Below, one piece after another: positions 1 to 11,500 of a stretch of 64,000 nt of DNA. Each line of letters opens with the position of its first letter. The first letter of the stretch is position 1. Under the pieces are notes generated by a model, which had not been told where the DNA came from, made no database searches, and worked only from the letters and a program-made list of their open reading frames with translations. A program made the translations under genes and the position numbers. The stretch is from Gigaspora rosea (Eukaryota > Glomeromycota > Glomeromycetes > Diversisporales > Gigasporaceae), in NCBI GenBank assembly GCA_003550325.1, contig QKWP01000418.1, positions 234,371 to 298,370 on the forward strand, written 5' to 3'.

Positions 1-34
<34 letters not shown>

Positions 35-1430
35 TATAATGTTCGCATCTAATATTAGACTATGCGAACTTAATTTTGTTTTGGATAACCTGGTGCTTCA
101 AAATTCTGGGTCGGTGAGTTAGTTTTTTTTTTATTTTTTTTATTTTTATTTAAAAAATTAAAAGGCAAAAATGGAATAATTGGGCATAATAGGAATTTAA
201 AAAAATTTTTTTTTTGAAAAATTGGATAAGTGCGTTATGCAAACCGAAAAATAAACTTTACATAGCTTTAGGCCACACAAAGTTGATTTTTCATTATGCA
301 TTACATGGGATCTGGAAACTTTGAACTTCGGTCAATTGGTCTTTTTTTATAATTTACTGTAATGTTCACATCTAATATTAAGTCACACAAAGTTGATTTA
401 GTTAATTTTTCGTTTTCATTACATGAAATCTGAAAACTTTAGTAAGTCAATCAGTTTTTTTTTTAAATTTCCTGTAAACTAATATTAGGCCATACAAAGT
501 TAAAAACTTCGGTCAGTTAGTCAAAGTTTTTTTTATTTATTTTTTATTTATTTTTTTAAATTTACTATAAACTAATATTAGGCCATGCAAAGTTAATTTT
601 TCATTTTACATTACATAGGATCTGAAAACTTCGATCAGTCGGTCAAAATTTTTTTTTTTTTATTACTGTAAGCCGTTTAGTTGATTTTTCGGTTAACATC
701 ACTTTTCCAGGACTTTTAGGAGGGGGAAGAGAATAAAATGAAATGAACATATGAAACAAACATATAATAAATGAACAAAGGTAGGCAATTTTATTAGTTA
801 ATACAAATCAGGTGACTGGCAAGGGGTATCCAGTATTTTGATTGACTGTTCGTTTTTGGGGAGGGACTTCAACTGATGTTAATAACTGAAAAATCAACTT
901 CAAACTGCCTAAATTAATAGAATACTAATATTAGGTTACATGAAATTGATTTTACGATTTGCATTACAAAACTTTGATCAGTCAGTCAAAATTTTTTTTT
1001 TTTTTATGTATTGTTCAATCTGATATTAGACCATACGAAGTTGATTTTTTGTTTAACATTACATGAGATCTGAAACCTTTGGTCAATTGGGCAGATTTTT
1101 TTTTTTAATTTATGTAAATTAATAAGATTATATTCGCATCTAAAATTAGGCGAAGTTGATTTTTCGTTTTACAACACATAAATTTGAAAACTTTGGCTGT
1201 TTGATTTTTTTTTTTTAAATACACTGTAAATTAATAAAATGGTATTTCCATCTAAATTAGGCTGTGAAAGTTGTTTTTTTTTGTTTTACATTACATGGAC
1301 TTAGAAAACTTGGACCAAATGTTGCATTTTTTTAATTTTTTTTTTGCCTAAAAGTAAAAATCGCGATAACTTCGATACTAACTCAACATTAACCACTGTA
1401 TGTACCACAATAAGAAATAGGTTCTATTGC
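1..1430. repeat. Degenerate array of a dispersed 'GGCCAyrCAAAGTTgATTTTTC' repeat
   Basis: About nine diverged copies of a short unit are visible near 270, 380, 487, 580, 670, 935, 1030, 1148 and 1259. The unit reads roughly TAGGCCAYRCAAAGTTRATT, followed by TTTCRTTTTRCATTACATGG and 'tctgaaaactttggtcagt' plus a T-run. Around 236-300 two copies lie head to head. The same unit recurs at 7750-8860, 10395-10425, 58541-58570 and, inverted, at 63767-63796. No gene is visible here. I cannot assign it to a named family. Confidence 0.7.
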
Positions 1431-1465
1431 AGAATTCTATACATAATTTAAAAAATAACGAATAA

Positions 1466-1492
1466 GATGGGTGGCGCTTCGCACCACCCATC
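1466..1492. repeat. GC-rich hairpin GATGGGTGG..CCACCCATC, copy 1
   Basis: A near-perfect 12-bp inverted repeat with a 3-nt loop stands out from the AT-rich surroundings. It is preceded by 'aataa' and followed by 'actagt', the same flanks as the copy at 9025-9052, so both belong to one repeat that carries a hairpin at its end. Function is unknown. Confidence 0.7.
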
Positions 1493-1650
1493 AAACTAGT
1501 ACTATAAATGTAAAAATAGAAGTAGATACTTAGTTAAATATACTTGTCTATATAGTATAACTCCTACAAATTCCTTTGTTTTGGTATTTTTTGTTCACAT
1601 TCTTTGGGTCTTTTGAAATTTTGACAAAGTGGTATTTTATTTTACCCCTC

Positions 1651-1694
1651 CAAACCATTTTCTTGTACAGTATTATGAGTCAATTTGAATGGTA
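1651..1694 (+). repeat. 44-bp direct repeat, copy 1 (ends at the N at 1695)
   Basis: The 44 bases match 2031-2074 base for base. This copy stops exactly at the single N at 1695, while the second copy continues, so the junction may be an assembly join rather than a biological duplication. Confidence 0.75.
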
Positions 1695-1723
1695 NGCTTA
1701 CCAAATTGAAATTATATTATGAG

Positions 1724-1887
1724 TAGCGATGGGCAAAATACAAAATTTTTATTTTAGCATGCACATGTGCATGCATTTTTTGCATGCATGCATGCATGTT
1801 TTGCCCAAAATTATGATTTAATTTCTTAATGCTGGCCAGAATTAATTGTATGTTTTGTATACCATGCATGCACATTGCCCATCTCTA
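1724..1887. mobile_element. 164-bp hAT-like MITE filled with GCATGC words
   Basis: The ends read TAGCGATGGGCAA and, on the other strand, TAGAGATGGGCAATG, a good terminal inverted repeat of hAT type. The flanks are ATTATGAG and GTTATGAG, an 8-bp target duplication with one mismatch. The interior is a dense run of CATGCA/TGCATG words. There is no coding capacity, so it would depend on a transposase elsewhere. Confidence 0.8.
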
Positions 1888-2030
1888 GTTATGAGTGAAT
1901 TTTAAACTCTATAAAATAAACAATAAATAATAAATAAGATGTTTTGGAGAAAATCTGATACAAATTTTTTTTTAGAATGATCTTTTAGATATAGTTTTTT
2001 TCTTTTTTCTGTATATATATAATACTCCAG

Positions 2031-2074
2031 CAAACCATTTTCTTGTACAGTATTATGAGTCAATTTGAATGGTA
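2031..2074 (+). repeat. 44-bp direct repeat, copy 2
   Basis: Identical to 1651-1694. It runs on into 'tatcaaaacc' and then into a region (2200-2280) where a TCTCATTGAGA palindrome sits between two inverted 'caaattgaatg..atcaaaatt' arms. Those arms resemble the shared foldback module described in the findings. Confidence 0.75.
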
Positions 2075-2576
2075 TCAAAACCATTAATTTTTGATTGCTA
2101 GATTGAGAAATATTTAAAAAACAATTCTAATTCAGCTTTATAGAATTTAAATTTTTTGCGCTGCAAATATTATATGCAAATATCTCAAAACTAATAATTC
2201 AAATTTAATAATTTTGATGCCATTCAAATTGTCTCATTGAGACAAATTGAATGATATCAAAATTGATAAATCTTAATCACAAGATTATGAAATACTAACA
2301 TTTAATAAATTTTATCCTTATTAAGCTATTTCTCTTGCAAGTTGCCCTAAAATATTAAATCTTATTGGCAACTTATATAGCACTTTATTACTATGAATAT
2401 ATATAAATAAAATAAATAACATATCACAATTATTTATAATATATTATGCTATTTATGTTATTATTTTGCATTTGTATTATATGTGATAGAACTCTAAATA
2501 ATCTATATGAGATCATATTCAGGCCCTTTTTTAAAAAGGTTATATTTGAAAAGTAGGTATTAGATAAAAAGATTAT

Positions 2577-3304
2577 TATTATTTTTTTTTTTAAACTTTG
2601 GCAATCTCACTAGTGCATTCTTTATTAAGACTTTGCAATGATACATAAGTTTACAGATTGTAACGAGGATACAACTAGCCACTCGTACACTTTTGGTGTC
2701 TAATTTAAGTAGTCTGCCCAAAGGTTCTATACTAGCTGCCATACCTACAACCCGCTATGGGTGTTGTCTATTTAAACCCTCTAATTATCAATTGCTTACC
2801 CAATCATACTTAACAAGTAAATGCCCGACATCCCCCAGCTGCTTTTAAAGCGCCCAGAAGCGATCTGCCGCACCAGACCTATTCTACTTACATTCGACGT
2901 ATCTGAAAGTTTATCCTCATGATCCATGTCCCACACACTTCAACACGAGGTTTTTTTAGCTACCTATTGGTAACCGAATTTTGCCCTTATTAGGTTTATT
3001 CTGATCCCAGCCACCCACCTTCTCTTGGTAGTACCGTCATAGATCTTCACTATTACCTCCTAATTCAGGACTTGCCAAACTGGTTTCCTTTTCTCTGGTT
3101 CCCTGGATTTATTGGTATAACAATAACACCATTGCGCCATAGCTCCCATTCAATATGGTGGAACCAAGGTAATAGGTTTTTAACCCAACTGATCTGAGCC
3201 ACATAGTTACTGAACACAGGTCTATGTTCAAAATGTTAACAGTGGGATTCGAACTGTCGACCTGCTGGACACCTTGACCACTTCTCTAAGGCATCACACC
3301 CTAC
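2577..3304 (-). mobile_element. tRNA-derived SINE-like retroposon with 12-bp target duplication
   Basis: Read on the minus strand, the head at about 3300-3240 contains a tRNA-like promoter: an A-box-like TAGAGAAGTGG and a B box GTTCGAATCCC, in a Ser/Leu-like context. The body is about 650 bp and less AT-rich than its surroundings. It ends in an A-run followed by AAT repeats. The perfect 12-bp direct repeat TAAAAAGATTAT at 2565-2576 and 3305-3316 flanks head and tail exactly, as expected for LINE-driven retroposition. The body is long for a SINE and I do not recognise it. A 60-codon open frame at 2560-2742 (minus) lies in the tail and is probably chance or a LINE-derived tail. Confidence 0.8.
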
Positions 3305-3639
3305 TAAAAAGATTATATTGAAAACAGCTAATAAGCAAATTAAAAGAATGCTAATAGAGGTAATGTTTATAAATCTTATTTGAAATGTGCTAATAAAATT
3401 TAGCTCATAATCTGAATAGATAATAACTTGGGTCATAATCCAGATCAGATAATAGTGATCCAGCAAGTAATAAATGCAAAAATTTAAAAATACAAAATTT
3501 GAAAAAATGCAAAAATTGAAAAAAATAGCATAAACTGGGGGTTTTTAAGTTTTTTTTTATATTTTATACAATATATATTTATAATACATGCAGAATATAC
3601 ATCAAATAAGCTTAATAAATTTTTTATTTTTTTTTTTTA

Positions 3640-3795
3640 TTTTTTTTTTTTTTAGAAAATGTAACTCTGTTTTTTTTTAGAAAATATAACTTTGTTTTTT
3701 TTTGTTTTAGAGAATGTAACTTAGTTTTTTTTTTTGTTTTAGAGAATTTAACACTCTATTTTTTTGTTTTTTTTTCTTTTAGAGAGAACATTATA
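3640..3795. repeat. T-rich tandem repeat, unit about 35-40 bp
   Basis: At least four units of a T-run followed by 'agaaaatgtaacttt' or 'gttttagagaatgtaactt' follow one another. Low-complexity sequence, no coding potential. The sequence from about 3800 to 4570 shows nothing beyond AT-rich background. Confidence 0.7.
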
Positions 3796-4570
3796 TTTTA
3801 AAAAAGTTAAAATTGGGTAAAAGTTTTATTTAATATTTAAAATATAGCTTATATATACCAATATAAGAGTTCTAACCAAAAAATTTACTATGATGCTCAA
3901 ATAAAGTTCACATAGATTATTTGAGGTCCTTATGTGATTATTAGAAAATTTCTAAACAAATTTGCTCTGAATTTCAAATGGTTTAAGAAATGATTTTTTT
4001 TTGAATTTTTTTGCTAAAGTAAACCTATAGCATAAATATGAAAAAGTTCTTTAAGAGAGGTAAAATATGCAACACATAAATAATATTAGAATATAATATA
4101 ATTAAGCTTACATTAATTCTTATAGTTAAATTATAAAGTAAAACATAATACTATCGAATTATTGGAGTAAGTCAAGACAATTATAGATTTATTTTTTTAG
4201 AATTTTTTAAGTTTTTTCTCAATTACATTGCCCAATTATTTTATATGAAGTTAATGAAGACAAATTATATTTTTTGTGCTAGAATTTGTTAAAAATGACA
4301 TGAGAACTTATTTATTTATAAAAAAATACTTTTTAATTATAGAAAAAGTACAACTAGCAATTTGCAAATGGCTAAAGAGGCTTAATGACAGATACTGTAA
4401 CTTTATAATAACAAGTAAAATGATTTTAAATTAAAAAATAATAAATGATTTTAAATGATTGAGTTTATTTAGCATATAGATTTTTGTTAAAATTATATAT
4501 ATTTTTTATTTAGTATACTTATATATAATAATATTATCTATACTATCTAATTCAGAGTTTGTTCGTTTAA

Positions 4571-5056
4571 GGGTAGAGGGTACATAGATCATTTTTATAT
4601 AGTTTTTATATGGTATTTTGAAATTTTCATATAAAATTGATATATGCTACTAATAAAACTTTTTTAAATTACAACTAATTTTTATTAAAATTTTACAAAA
4701 TATAAATAAAACAATTTATCTATTATGGTAAAATTTTGAACTATTATTATATTTTAAAAAAATATACTTGTATATATCATAAAGTTTTTCTGGGTTGGCC
4801 AAAAAATTTTCTGGGTTGCACAAAATTGCTAATGCGATTGGTCAATTTACGTAAATTTATAAGTTAGTTTTATTACTAAATTTTAATACCCAATCTTTAA
4901 AATTTCATATCTTACTGAGTTTTTAACCAATTTTAATAATTTTACTATCATTAGGCTTAAAATATAATTAGTTTATTTATTATAATTTTCATAAAATTAA
5001 AATATAAAAAAAATTTACCATTAAGTTTATATATAATTTTAAAATAGTCTCTACTC
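4571..5056. mobile_element. 486-bp foldback MITE candidate with TTAA target site
   Basis: The left end GGGTAGAGGGTACATAG matches the reverse complement of the right end, GAGTAGAGACTAT. Both sides are bordered by TTAA (4567-4570 and 5057-5060). The interior at about 4905-4960 carries a diverged copy of the shared module (on the minus strand 'gatagtaaaattattaaaa' then 'ttggtt'). There are no open frames. The superfamily is unsure: TTAA fits piggyBac-type duplication, but the GGG start also resembles the TTA elements elsewhere in the window. Confidence 0.5.
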
Positions 5057-5059
5057 TTA

Positions 5060-5880
5060 AACAGTTTTGATTGGTTATCTTTATAAAATATGACCAGAAT
5101 GTGGGAAAAACTTTGATCAGTCTATGCCCGATTTATTAAATTTGTAATAATTATGACATTTGATCTTTGAATAATTGATGTAATACACTATTCATTTTTT
5201 ATTTAGTAAAGAAATATGTTTTTAATACTACACGTAATTGTCTCTTATTCGTGATTGGCCATGTGTAAATTGTGTTATTGTTATATAATTTATACTGCCA
5301 AAAACAAAGTTTGTTCATTTAGACATTTTTAATTGATATACAGTTCATCAGTATTAATATCTACAGAGCTAAGCTTACCAATTTTATCTATATAATGTAA
5401 TTTTAGGTTGTATACTTTAACGTTTTTGACCGTGATCTACTTTCACTTCACCTTAACGCTTTTGTTTGCTGTATCAAAAAATATGATAAATTTTAGGAAT
5501 AAATTTTAGTTAGACTATGATAACAATTCTTAATTTAAAATTGTAACTGTTGTATTGTTCTTTTTTTTTGTAATTTAATCTATGAACTATTTAAATATTT
5601 TGATTAGAAAACGTGACCAGCGTGTGGAAAACTTATTTTTACATACAAAATCATCATATTGATGTATTAACAGTGACAACAGAGTTAAGCTTACCAATTA
5701 TATATATATATATATAATTTAATTATGGGTTTGTACTGTATACTTTAACATTTTTGATTAACTGCATTCAAAAATGGAATCAAATTGTTGGAAAAAATTT
5801 TGGTCATAATTATTGCAACATTTAATCATTTGAATAATTACATTATCATATTTTTGTAATCAATATATGAATTATGTTAA
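5060..5880 (+). repeat. Dispersed repeat, two or three partial copies
   Basis: Sequence around 5070-5180 ('gattggt..atgaccagaatgtggg..aattatgacatttgatc') recurs at 5590-5830 and again at 36045-36215. The block 'gttaagcttaccaatt..tgtactttaac' is repeated at 5368-5450 and 5680-5765. No gene is visible. Confidence 0.6.
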
Positions 5881-5892
5881 TCATTAATAAAT

Positions 5893-7640
5893 CACTAGGC
5901 CGAGTCCAAATTTTAATTCTGCTCATTTTAACAGTTGTGTTTCAGAAAAAAGTATATATTATTAACAGTAATCATTTATTCATTTGATGAAATCACTTGG
6001 TGAGTACAAAGTTCACTTTAACGATTGTGTTTTATGAGAATATATGTATTATTAACTGTATCACTTATCTGTTCAATGCTTTGTTCATTTTTAATGATCA
6101 TGTTTTAGAATATATTATTAATTGTAATCATTTATCTGTTCGATGAAATTACCAAGGTGAGTATGAAGTTTAATTCTGTTCACTTAAACAATTGTGTTTC
6201 AGGAGAATGTATGCATTGTTAACCGTAATCATTTATCCATTCGATGAAGTTACTGGGTAAGTATAAAGTTTAATTCTGTTCGCTTAAATGATTGTATTTC
6301 AGAAGAATATATGTATTATTAATTTAATAATTTATCCATTTGATGAAATTACTGGCATGAGAACACAGTTTAATTCTGTTCACTTTAATAATCGTGTTTC
6401 AGGAGAATGTATTATTAACTGTAATCATTTATCCATTTGATGAAATTACTGAAGTGAGTACAAAGTTTAATTCTATTCACTTAAATAATTGTGTTTTAGG
6501 CGAATGTATGTATTATTAACCATAATAATTTATCCATTCGATAAAATCACCAAGGTGAGTACAAAGTTTAATTGTGTTCGCTTTAACAATCATGTTTCAG
6601 GAAAATGAATGCATTGTTAACTATAATCATTTATCCATTCGATGAAGTCACCAGGTGAGTATGAAGTTTAATTCTGTTTGCTTTAATCATGTTTCAGAAG
6701 AATGTATGTATTATTAATTTAATAATTTATCCATTTGATGAAATTACTGATGTGAAAACAAAGTTTAATTCTGTTCACTTTAATAATTGTGTTTCAGAAG
6801 AATGTAAGTATTATTAACTGTAATCATTTATCCATTGCACGAAGTTTAATTCTATTTGCTTAAACAATTGTGTTTCACAAGAATGTATGTATTATTAACC
6901 ATAATAATTTATCCATTTGATAAAATTACTGGGTTGAGTACAAAGTTTAATTCTGTTCACTTTAACAATCATGATTCAGGAGAAAGTATATAATATTAAC
7001 TGTAATCAATGAAATTACTGGATGAGTATGAAGTTTAATTCTATTTGCTTTAATGATCATGTCTCAGGAGAATGTATGTATTATTAACTGCAATCATTTA
7101 TCTGTTTAATGAAATCACTACGGCGAGTACAAAGTTTAATTGTTTGCTTAAACGATTGTGTTTCAGAAAAATGCATGTATTATTAACTGTAGTCATTTAT
7201 CCATTTGATGAAATCACCAGAGTGAATACAAAGCTTAATTCTGTTCACCTTAATAATCGTGTTTCCAAATGTGTGTATTATTAACTGTAATCATTTAGCT
7301 ATTTGAGCTATTTGATGAAATTACCAGAGTAAGCACAAAGTTTATTCTGTTCACTTAATGATTATATTTTAGAAAAATGTATGAATTATTAACCATAATC
7401 ATTAAATTATAGTATAAGTATGAAGTTTACTCCTGCTCACTTAAAAGTAGAAATCAACAAGGTATGAAGTTTGTTTTGACAATTGTTTTTAAGATAAAGT
7501 ATGTATAATTAACTATAACTAATTGTTTAATAAATTACTAAGGTAAGCACAAAGTTTAATTCTGTTCACTTTAACATTTGTGTTTTCAAGAAAACAATGT
7601 ATGTATAACCGTATTCATTTAGTTGCTCAATAAATTACAG
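5893..7640 (+). repeat. Tandem array of about 18 exon-intron-like units of ~100 bp
   Basis: Eighteen diverged copies of a 97-103 bp unit follow each other. The core 'tgtattattaactgtaatc' plus 'atttatccatttgatgaaat' is followed in good copies by GGTGAGTAC (5998, 6551), GGTGAGTAT (6151, 6654) or GGTAAGTAT (6255). After 43-46 nt comes TTTCAG. The stretch between an AG and the next GT is 54 nt in the best copy (6601-6654), which equals 18 codons. It would encode a hydrophobic peptide like (R)MYVLLTVIIYPFDEIT. Matching variants recur every fourth unit (6211/6609, 6311/6706, 6521/6900; spacing 380-398), a higher-order repeat. Many copies have lost a splice dinucleotide or carry indels. Whether it is transcribed cannot be told from sequence. 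Confidence 0.8.
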
Positions 7641-9000
7641 TGTGGAGTTTAATTAGAAGTAAAATTCATGATAACTTCAATATTAACTCAATTTTAATTA
7701 CTGTATGCATCGTTTTAGAAAATAATTCTGTTGCAGAATTCTATACAGTAAGGCCACATGAATTTAATTTTTCATTTTGCATTATGGACAGTGAATCAAA
7801 AATTTTGTCAGCTATTATTTTTCCATTTGTCCTATCAGACAATTATGGGAAATTTCAAGTGAACCTAATGAGAATAGCGAAAAAAATAAATGCCAAAAAC
7901 TGAATGTTTGAGACAATTGAGATCTAAAAAAAAATGTTGAAAATTAAAAAAAAAGACTTGGAAGGTATGGAGTTTAATTTTGTTCGCTTAGAATTAAAAA
8001 TAATGCTAACTCAACTTTAACCACAGTATGTACAGTAGTAGATATAAGTTCTGTTGCAGAATTCTATATAGTAAGGCCATGCAAAATTAATTTTTCATTT
8101 TGTATTACATGGAATCTGAAAACTTGGATCAGTTAGTAAGATTTTTTTTATTAATTTTTTACTGTAAATTTATAGAATAATCCCATTTAAAGTTATACTT
8201 TAATTTTGAACAACAAGGAATCAAAAGTATCAGTTGGCAGTTATATTTTTTCCATTAGTCCTATCAGACAATTACAAGAAACTAAGGTTCCATTTAGGTG
8301 ACACCTAATGAGAATAGCAAAAAAAATGCCAAAGGTCGAACATTTGGCTCAATTGGGATCTAAAAAAAAAAAAAAGAAAAAAAAATTTAAAAATTGGGTT
8401 AGGAGGTAATGCCAGTATGAAGTTTAATTTTGTTTACTTAGAAGTAGAAATCATAACTTCAATACTAACTCAACTTTAACCACTGTATGCGCTGCATTAG
8501 AAAATAAGCTCAGTTGCAGAATTCTATAGTAAGTCCATGCAAAGTTAATTTATCATTTTGCAGTTATATTTGTCCATCAGTCCTATCAGACAATTACAGG
8601 AAAATAAGGCCTCCTTCAGATGACACAAAATAAATGCCAAAAACCAAACATTTGGCACAATTGGGATTTAAAAAAAAAAGAAAGAAAAAAATTGAAAAAA
8701 TGGGTTAGCAGGTAATGTCGGAGTGAAATTTAATTTTGCTCACTTAGAAGGAAAATTCACAATAATTTCAACTTTGCAACTGTATGTGCCGCATTAGAAA
8801 AATAAGTTCTGTTGTAGAATTCTATCCAGTAAGCCCATGCAAAGTTAATTTTTTATTTTATATTCTGAAAACTTGGATTAGTTGATCAGATTTTTTTTTA
8901 TTATTAGATTTATTATTATTATTATTTCTATTTATTTAGTGTAATTTCAATGTAACTTATGTAAATTTAACTATGCTACAATAGATATGTTCTGTAAGCA
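7640..9000 (+). repeat. Four long tandem copies of a 320-450-bp repeat unit
   Basis: Copies start near 7645, 7968, 8423 and 8730. Each reads 'gtttaattttgttcgctta', 'gaagtagaaatcat', 'cttcaatactaactcaac', 'ttctgttgcagaattctat' and then the GGCCATGCAAAGTTAATT unit seen at 1-1430. The first part also occurs at 1356-1436, so the left edge of the window and this block are pieces of one family. An 87-codon open frame at 7640-7903 lies in copy 1 but is not kept in the other copies, so I do not call it a gene. Confidence 0.7.
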
Positions 9001-9024
9001 TTATTATTTAAAAAAATAAATAAG

Positions 9025-9052
9025 ATGGGTGGTGCAAATGTGCCACCCATCG
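9025..9052. repeat. GC-rich hairpin GATGGGTGG..CCACCCATC, copy 2
   Basis: Same palindrome as at 1466-1492 with the same flanks ('aataaataa' before, 'actagt' after). Stem bases are kept while the loop differs (aaat instead of ttc), which suggests the stem matters or is the end of a mobile unit. Confidence 0.7.
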
Positions 9053-9456
9053 CACTAGTTAAAATAATAAATTCTGGGTTATCCAGATACCTTGATAGTA
9101 TTACTACAAATAACCAGATATTTGGAATTGTTCTATTTGTTAATTCACAAAAATTTCAAACCAAATATTATAAACAAGATAAAAGATCAGATATATATAA
9201 TCTTTGTGTGAATCTATGAATGCCAAAAATTTGACTACTAATGCAAAATATAGATTTTGGCTAAGATAATCAATATTTACAAGTTATAATAATAAATTTT
9301 TATATCTAATAAGTTGTATCAAGAATAGGAAAGATGGGTTAGCCTGTAAAGAAGATGGGATAGATGCATTATTAGTTTAGATCAGAGGTCTAAAACATTT
9401 TCAGGATTTATATTTATAGTTTAATATGTTAATTTTGTAATTAAATTTAAATCTAG

Positions 9457-9724
9457 TAGGGTTTCTCAAATTCAAATCAAATCAAATATTGGGTCAATTT
9501 GAATTTGATCAAATCAAATTAACTATGATTTGAATTTGATTTGATTCAAATATTTGAATTTGAATTTTTATAGTAATTTTCAAATCAAATCAAATATTTG
9601 CCAAATCAAATTAAATTTGGCCATATTTGAATTTGATCAAATCAAATATAGTCAAATTTGAATTTGAATTTGATCAAATATTTAATTCAAATATTTGAAG
9701 ATCAAATCAAATTGTGGAACGCTA
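9457..9724. mobile_element. 268-bp hAT-like MITE filled with CAAATC/GATTTG words
   Basis: A perfect 8-bp target duplication AAATCTAG (9449-9456 and 9725-9732) borders the element. The ends are TAGGGTTTCTCAAATT and, reversed, TAGCGTTCCACAATTTG. The interior is almost entirely CAAATC/GATTTG and AAATATTTG words in both orientations. There is no coding capacity. Confidence 0.85.
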
Positions 9725-9732
9725 AAATCTAG

Positions 9733-10430
9733 GGAACAAATGCTTGATTTTGGTGACTGAAATTTAGCTAGGTTTCATAAACACACCATGATGTTATTTT
9801 AGAAGATCTTGAGTTGCTATCTGCCATTTTATGCTTAGATCTGCATAAAATTATTTGGAAATATGTAAGAGTATACAAGAAAAGAAGGTAGTATCGTACA
9901 TTTTTTAATTTTTGTAAATTTTTGGGTAGTCAAAAATTAGTAATTTACATGCTAAAGCAATAGCAACAATAAAAGCAAAAAAAGGTTGAATGCCATTTTA
10001 ATTTTCTCTTAATATTTATTATTTTCATTTTTTATTTCTAATTAAACTTGTAAAATTATGGCTGTTTATAATAAATTGAAAGTAAGACCAAAACAATTTT
10101 TAAAGAAAAATCTCCAAAATCTTAAAAAAAAAAAAAGCTTTTTCAATATGAAACTAAAAAAAGTTTGATCCATTTCTTTATTATATTAAGTTTATATAAG
10201 TTAGGTTTGGGTTAGGGTGAGTGCTTAGGTTATAGTTAGTGAGCACCTGGGTTAAGTTTGGTTTAGTCAATTTTATAGTAAAATTATTCAAGCAAAACTT
10301 TTTTTGATTGTCAGAATTTTTGATTGTCTGAATTTTTTGTCAGGATTATGACCTTTTGGGATTTTATTTGTCGGGATTTTGACCCAAACCCATTTTAGGC
10401 CATACAAAGTTAATTTTTTATTTTGAATAA
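9733..10430. other. No gene seen; AT-rich with telomere-like fragment
   Basis: No supported gene. A G/T-rich stretch at 10203-10262 contains 'gggttagggtgagtg', reminiscent of telomere-type TTAGGG but only one full unit. One GGCCATACAAAGTTAATT repeat copy lies at 10398-10420. Confidence 0.5.
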
Positions 10431-10690
10431 CGGAAATGTACTGTCGTTGAAATGTACCATCAGAGAATTATATTGTCATCAAAATAAACTTGTCTGTAAA
10501 TCAATCTTGTCAGTGAAATGTAATATCAGTGAATTAATTGTCGACAAAACAAGCTTGTCAGTTAAGTCAACTTGTCTGTAAGCTGAGTGTTGGTGAACTG
10601 GTCTGTGCGTCTGTAAAACAAGCCTGTCAGTAAATTGATTGTTGGCAAAGTGGAATGTCAGTGAGTTGATTGTCTGTGAAATAATACACA
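10430..10690. repeat. Minisatellite with 'TTGTCnGTAAA' words
   Basis: Repeated words such as 'gtcagtgaaatgta', 'cttgtctgtaaatc', 'cttgtcagttaag' and 'ttgtctgtgaaat' recur about every 30-36 bp for roughly 260 bp. The minus-strand open frame over it is a by-product of the repeat. Confidence 0.65.
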
Positions 10691-11279
10691 CTCATTTTTT
10701 TCACATATTTTGGAGGTGCTGGCGTAATTTTCTTGGTTATGAAAAATTATATCACATTGAGCTTTTGCATGTGAGTCCATTTCTTTAGCAAGTGTTTGCA
10801 AATCTCTCATAATGTAGAATTATAACAACAATCTGAAAATTCAAAGTAAGAGTATTTTATGCCATCTATTTTCAAAATGCACAGTACAGATAGATTGTTA
10901 TATAGTACCAGATGAAATCAAGGAGAGCATTCTATTTATAAACTGAAGTGCGTATAACAAGATACTAATGCAGTGAATTCTGAAAATTATTGGAAGTAAT
11001 GTTCGAGCAAATTTATCAATGTTGCACATAATTAGAAATGATCATAATAAGTAAGAAGTATGAGATTTAGGGTGTTAATCAATTTTATTATAATTGTTTT
11101 AATCATTAATCAAGATTCTCATTTCTGCATAATCTTTTTATAGCTGTTTGCAAAATTCAAGTATCTTTGATCAAATTTTGTGGATTGCAACCCGCTACAA
11201 TCAGCTGCAAGTTGCTTTTCCTTAACAAAGGATTCAATAGAAATATAGTATTTTCATTTAATTTTTGCTTTGTGTATTG

Positions 11280-11500
11280 ATATCTATTATGATAGCTTGC
11301 AAAAAGGTGTAGCATTGTTATTTTCGTGATGATAATAGTTGAAAATTTCTAAGATTCAAATTGCTTATCGATCATATTTTTTATGGCGGCTTTCAAAGAT
11401 GTAGCACTGCGATTCATGATGATGATAGTTAAAAAATTTTAAGATTCTAATTTACCTATCCGTCATATTTTTATAATGCTTTGAAAAGGATGTGATCCAC
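11280..11500. repeat. Two to three tandem copies of a ~105-bp unit
   Basis: The unit 'ttgcaaaaaggtgtagca', 'cgtgatgataatagttgaaa', 'tttctaagattcaaattgc', 'ttatcgatcatattt' near 11297 is repeated near 11390 and, more diverged, near 11480. No gene is visible. From 11500 to 13250 I see only AT-rich unique sequence without supported genes. Confidence 0.6.

Noticed and set aside
7640-7903. 87-codon open frame at the end of the exon-like array
   Set aside because: It reads through a repeat unit whose three other copies do not keep the frame.
10203-10262. Possible telomere remnant
   Set aside because: Only one TTAGGG unit with degenerate neighbours; not enough to claim an interstitial telomere.
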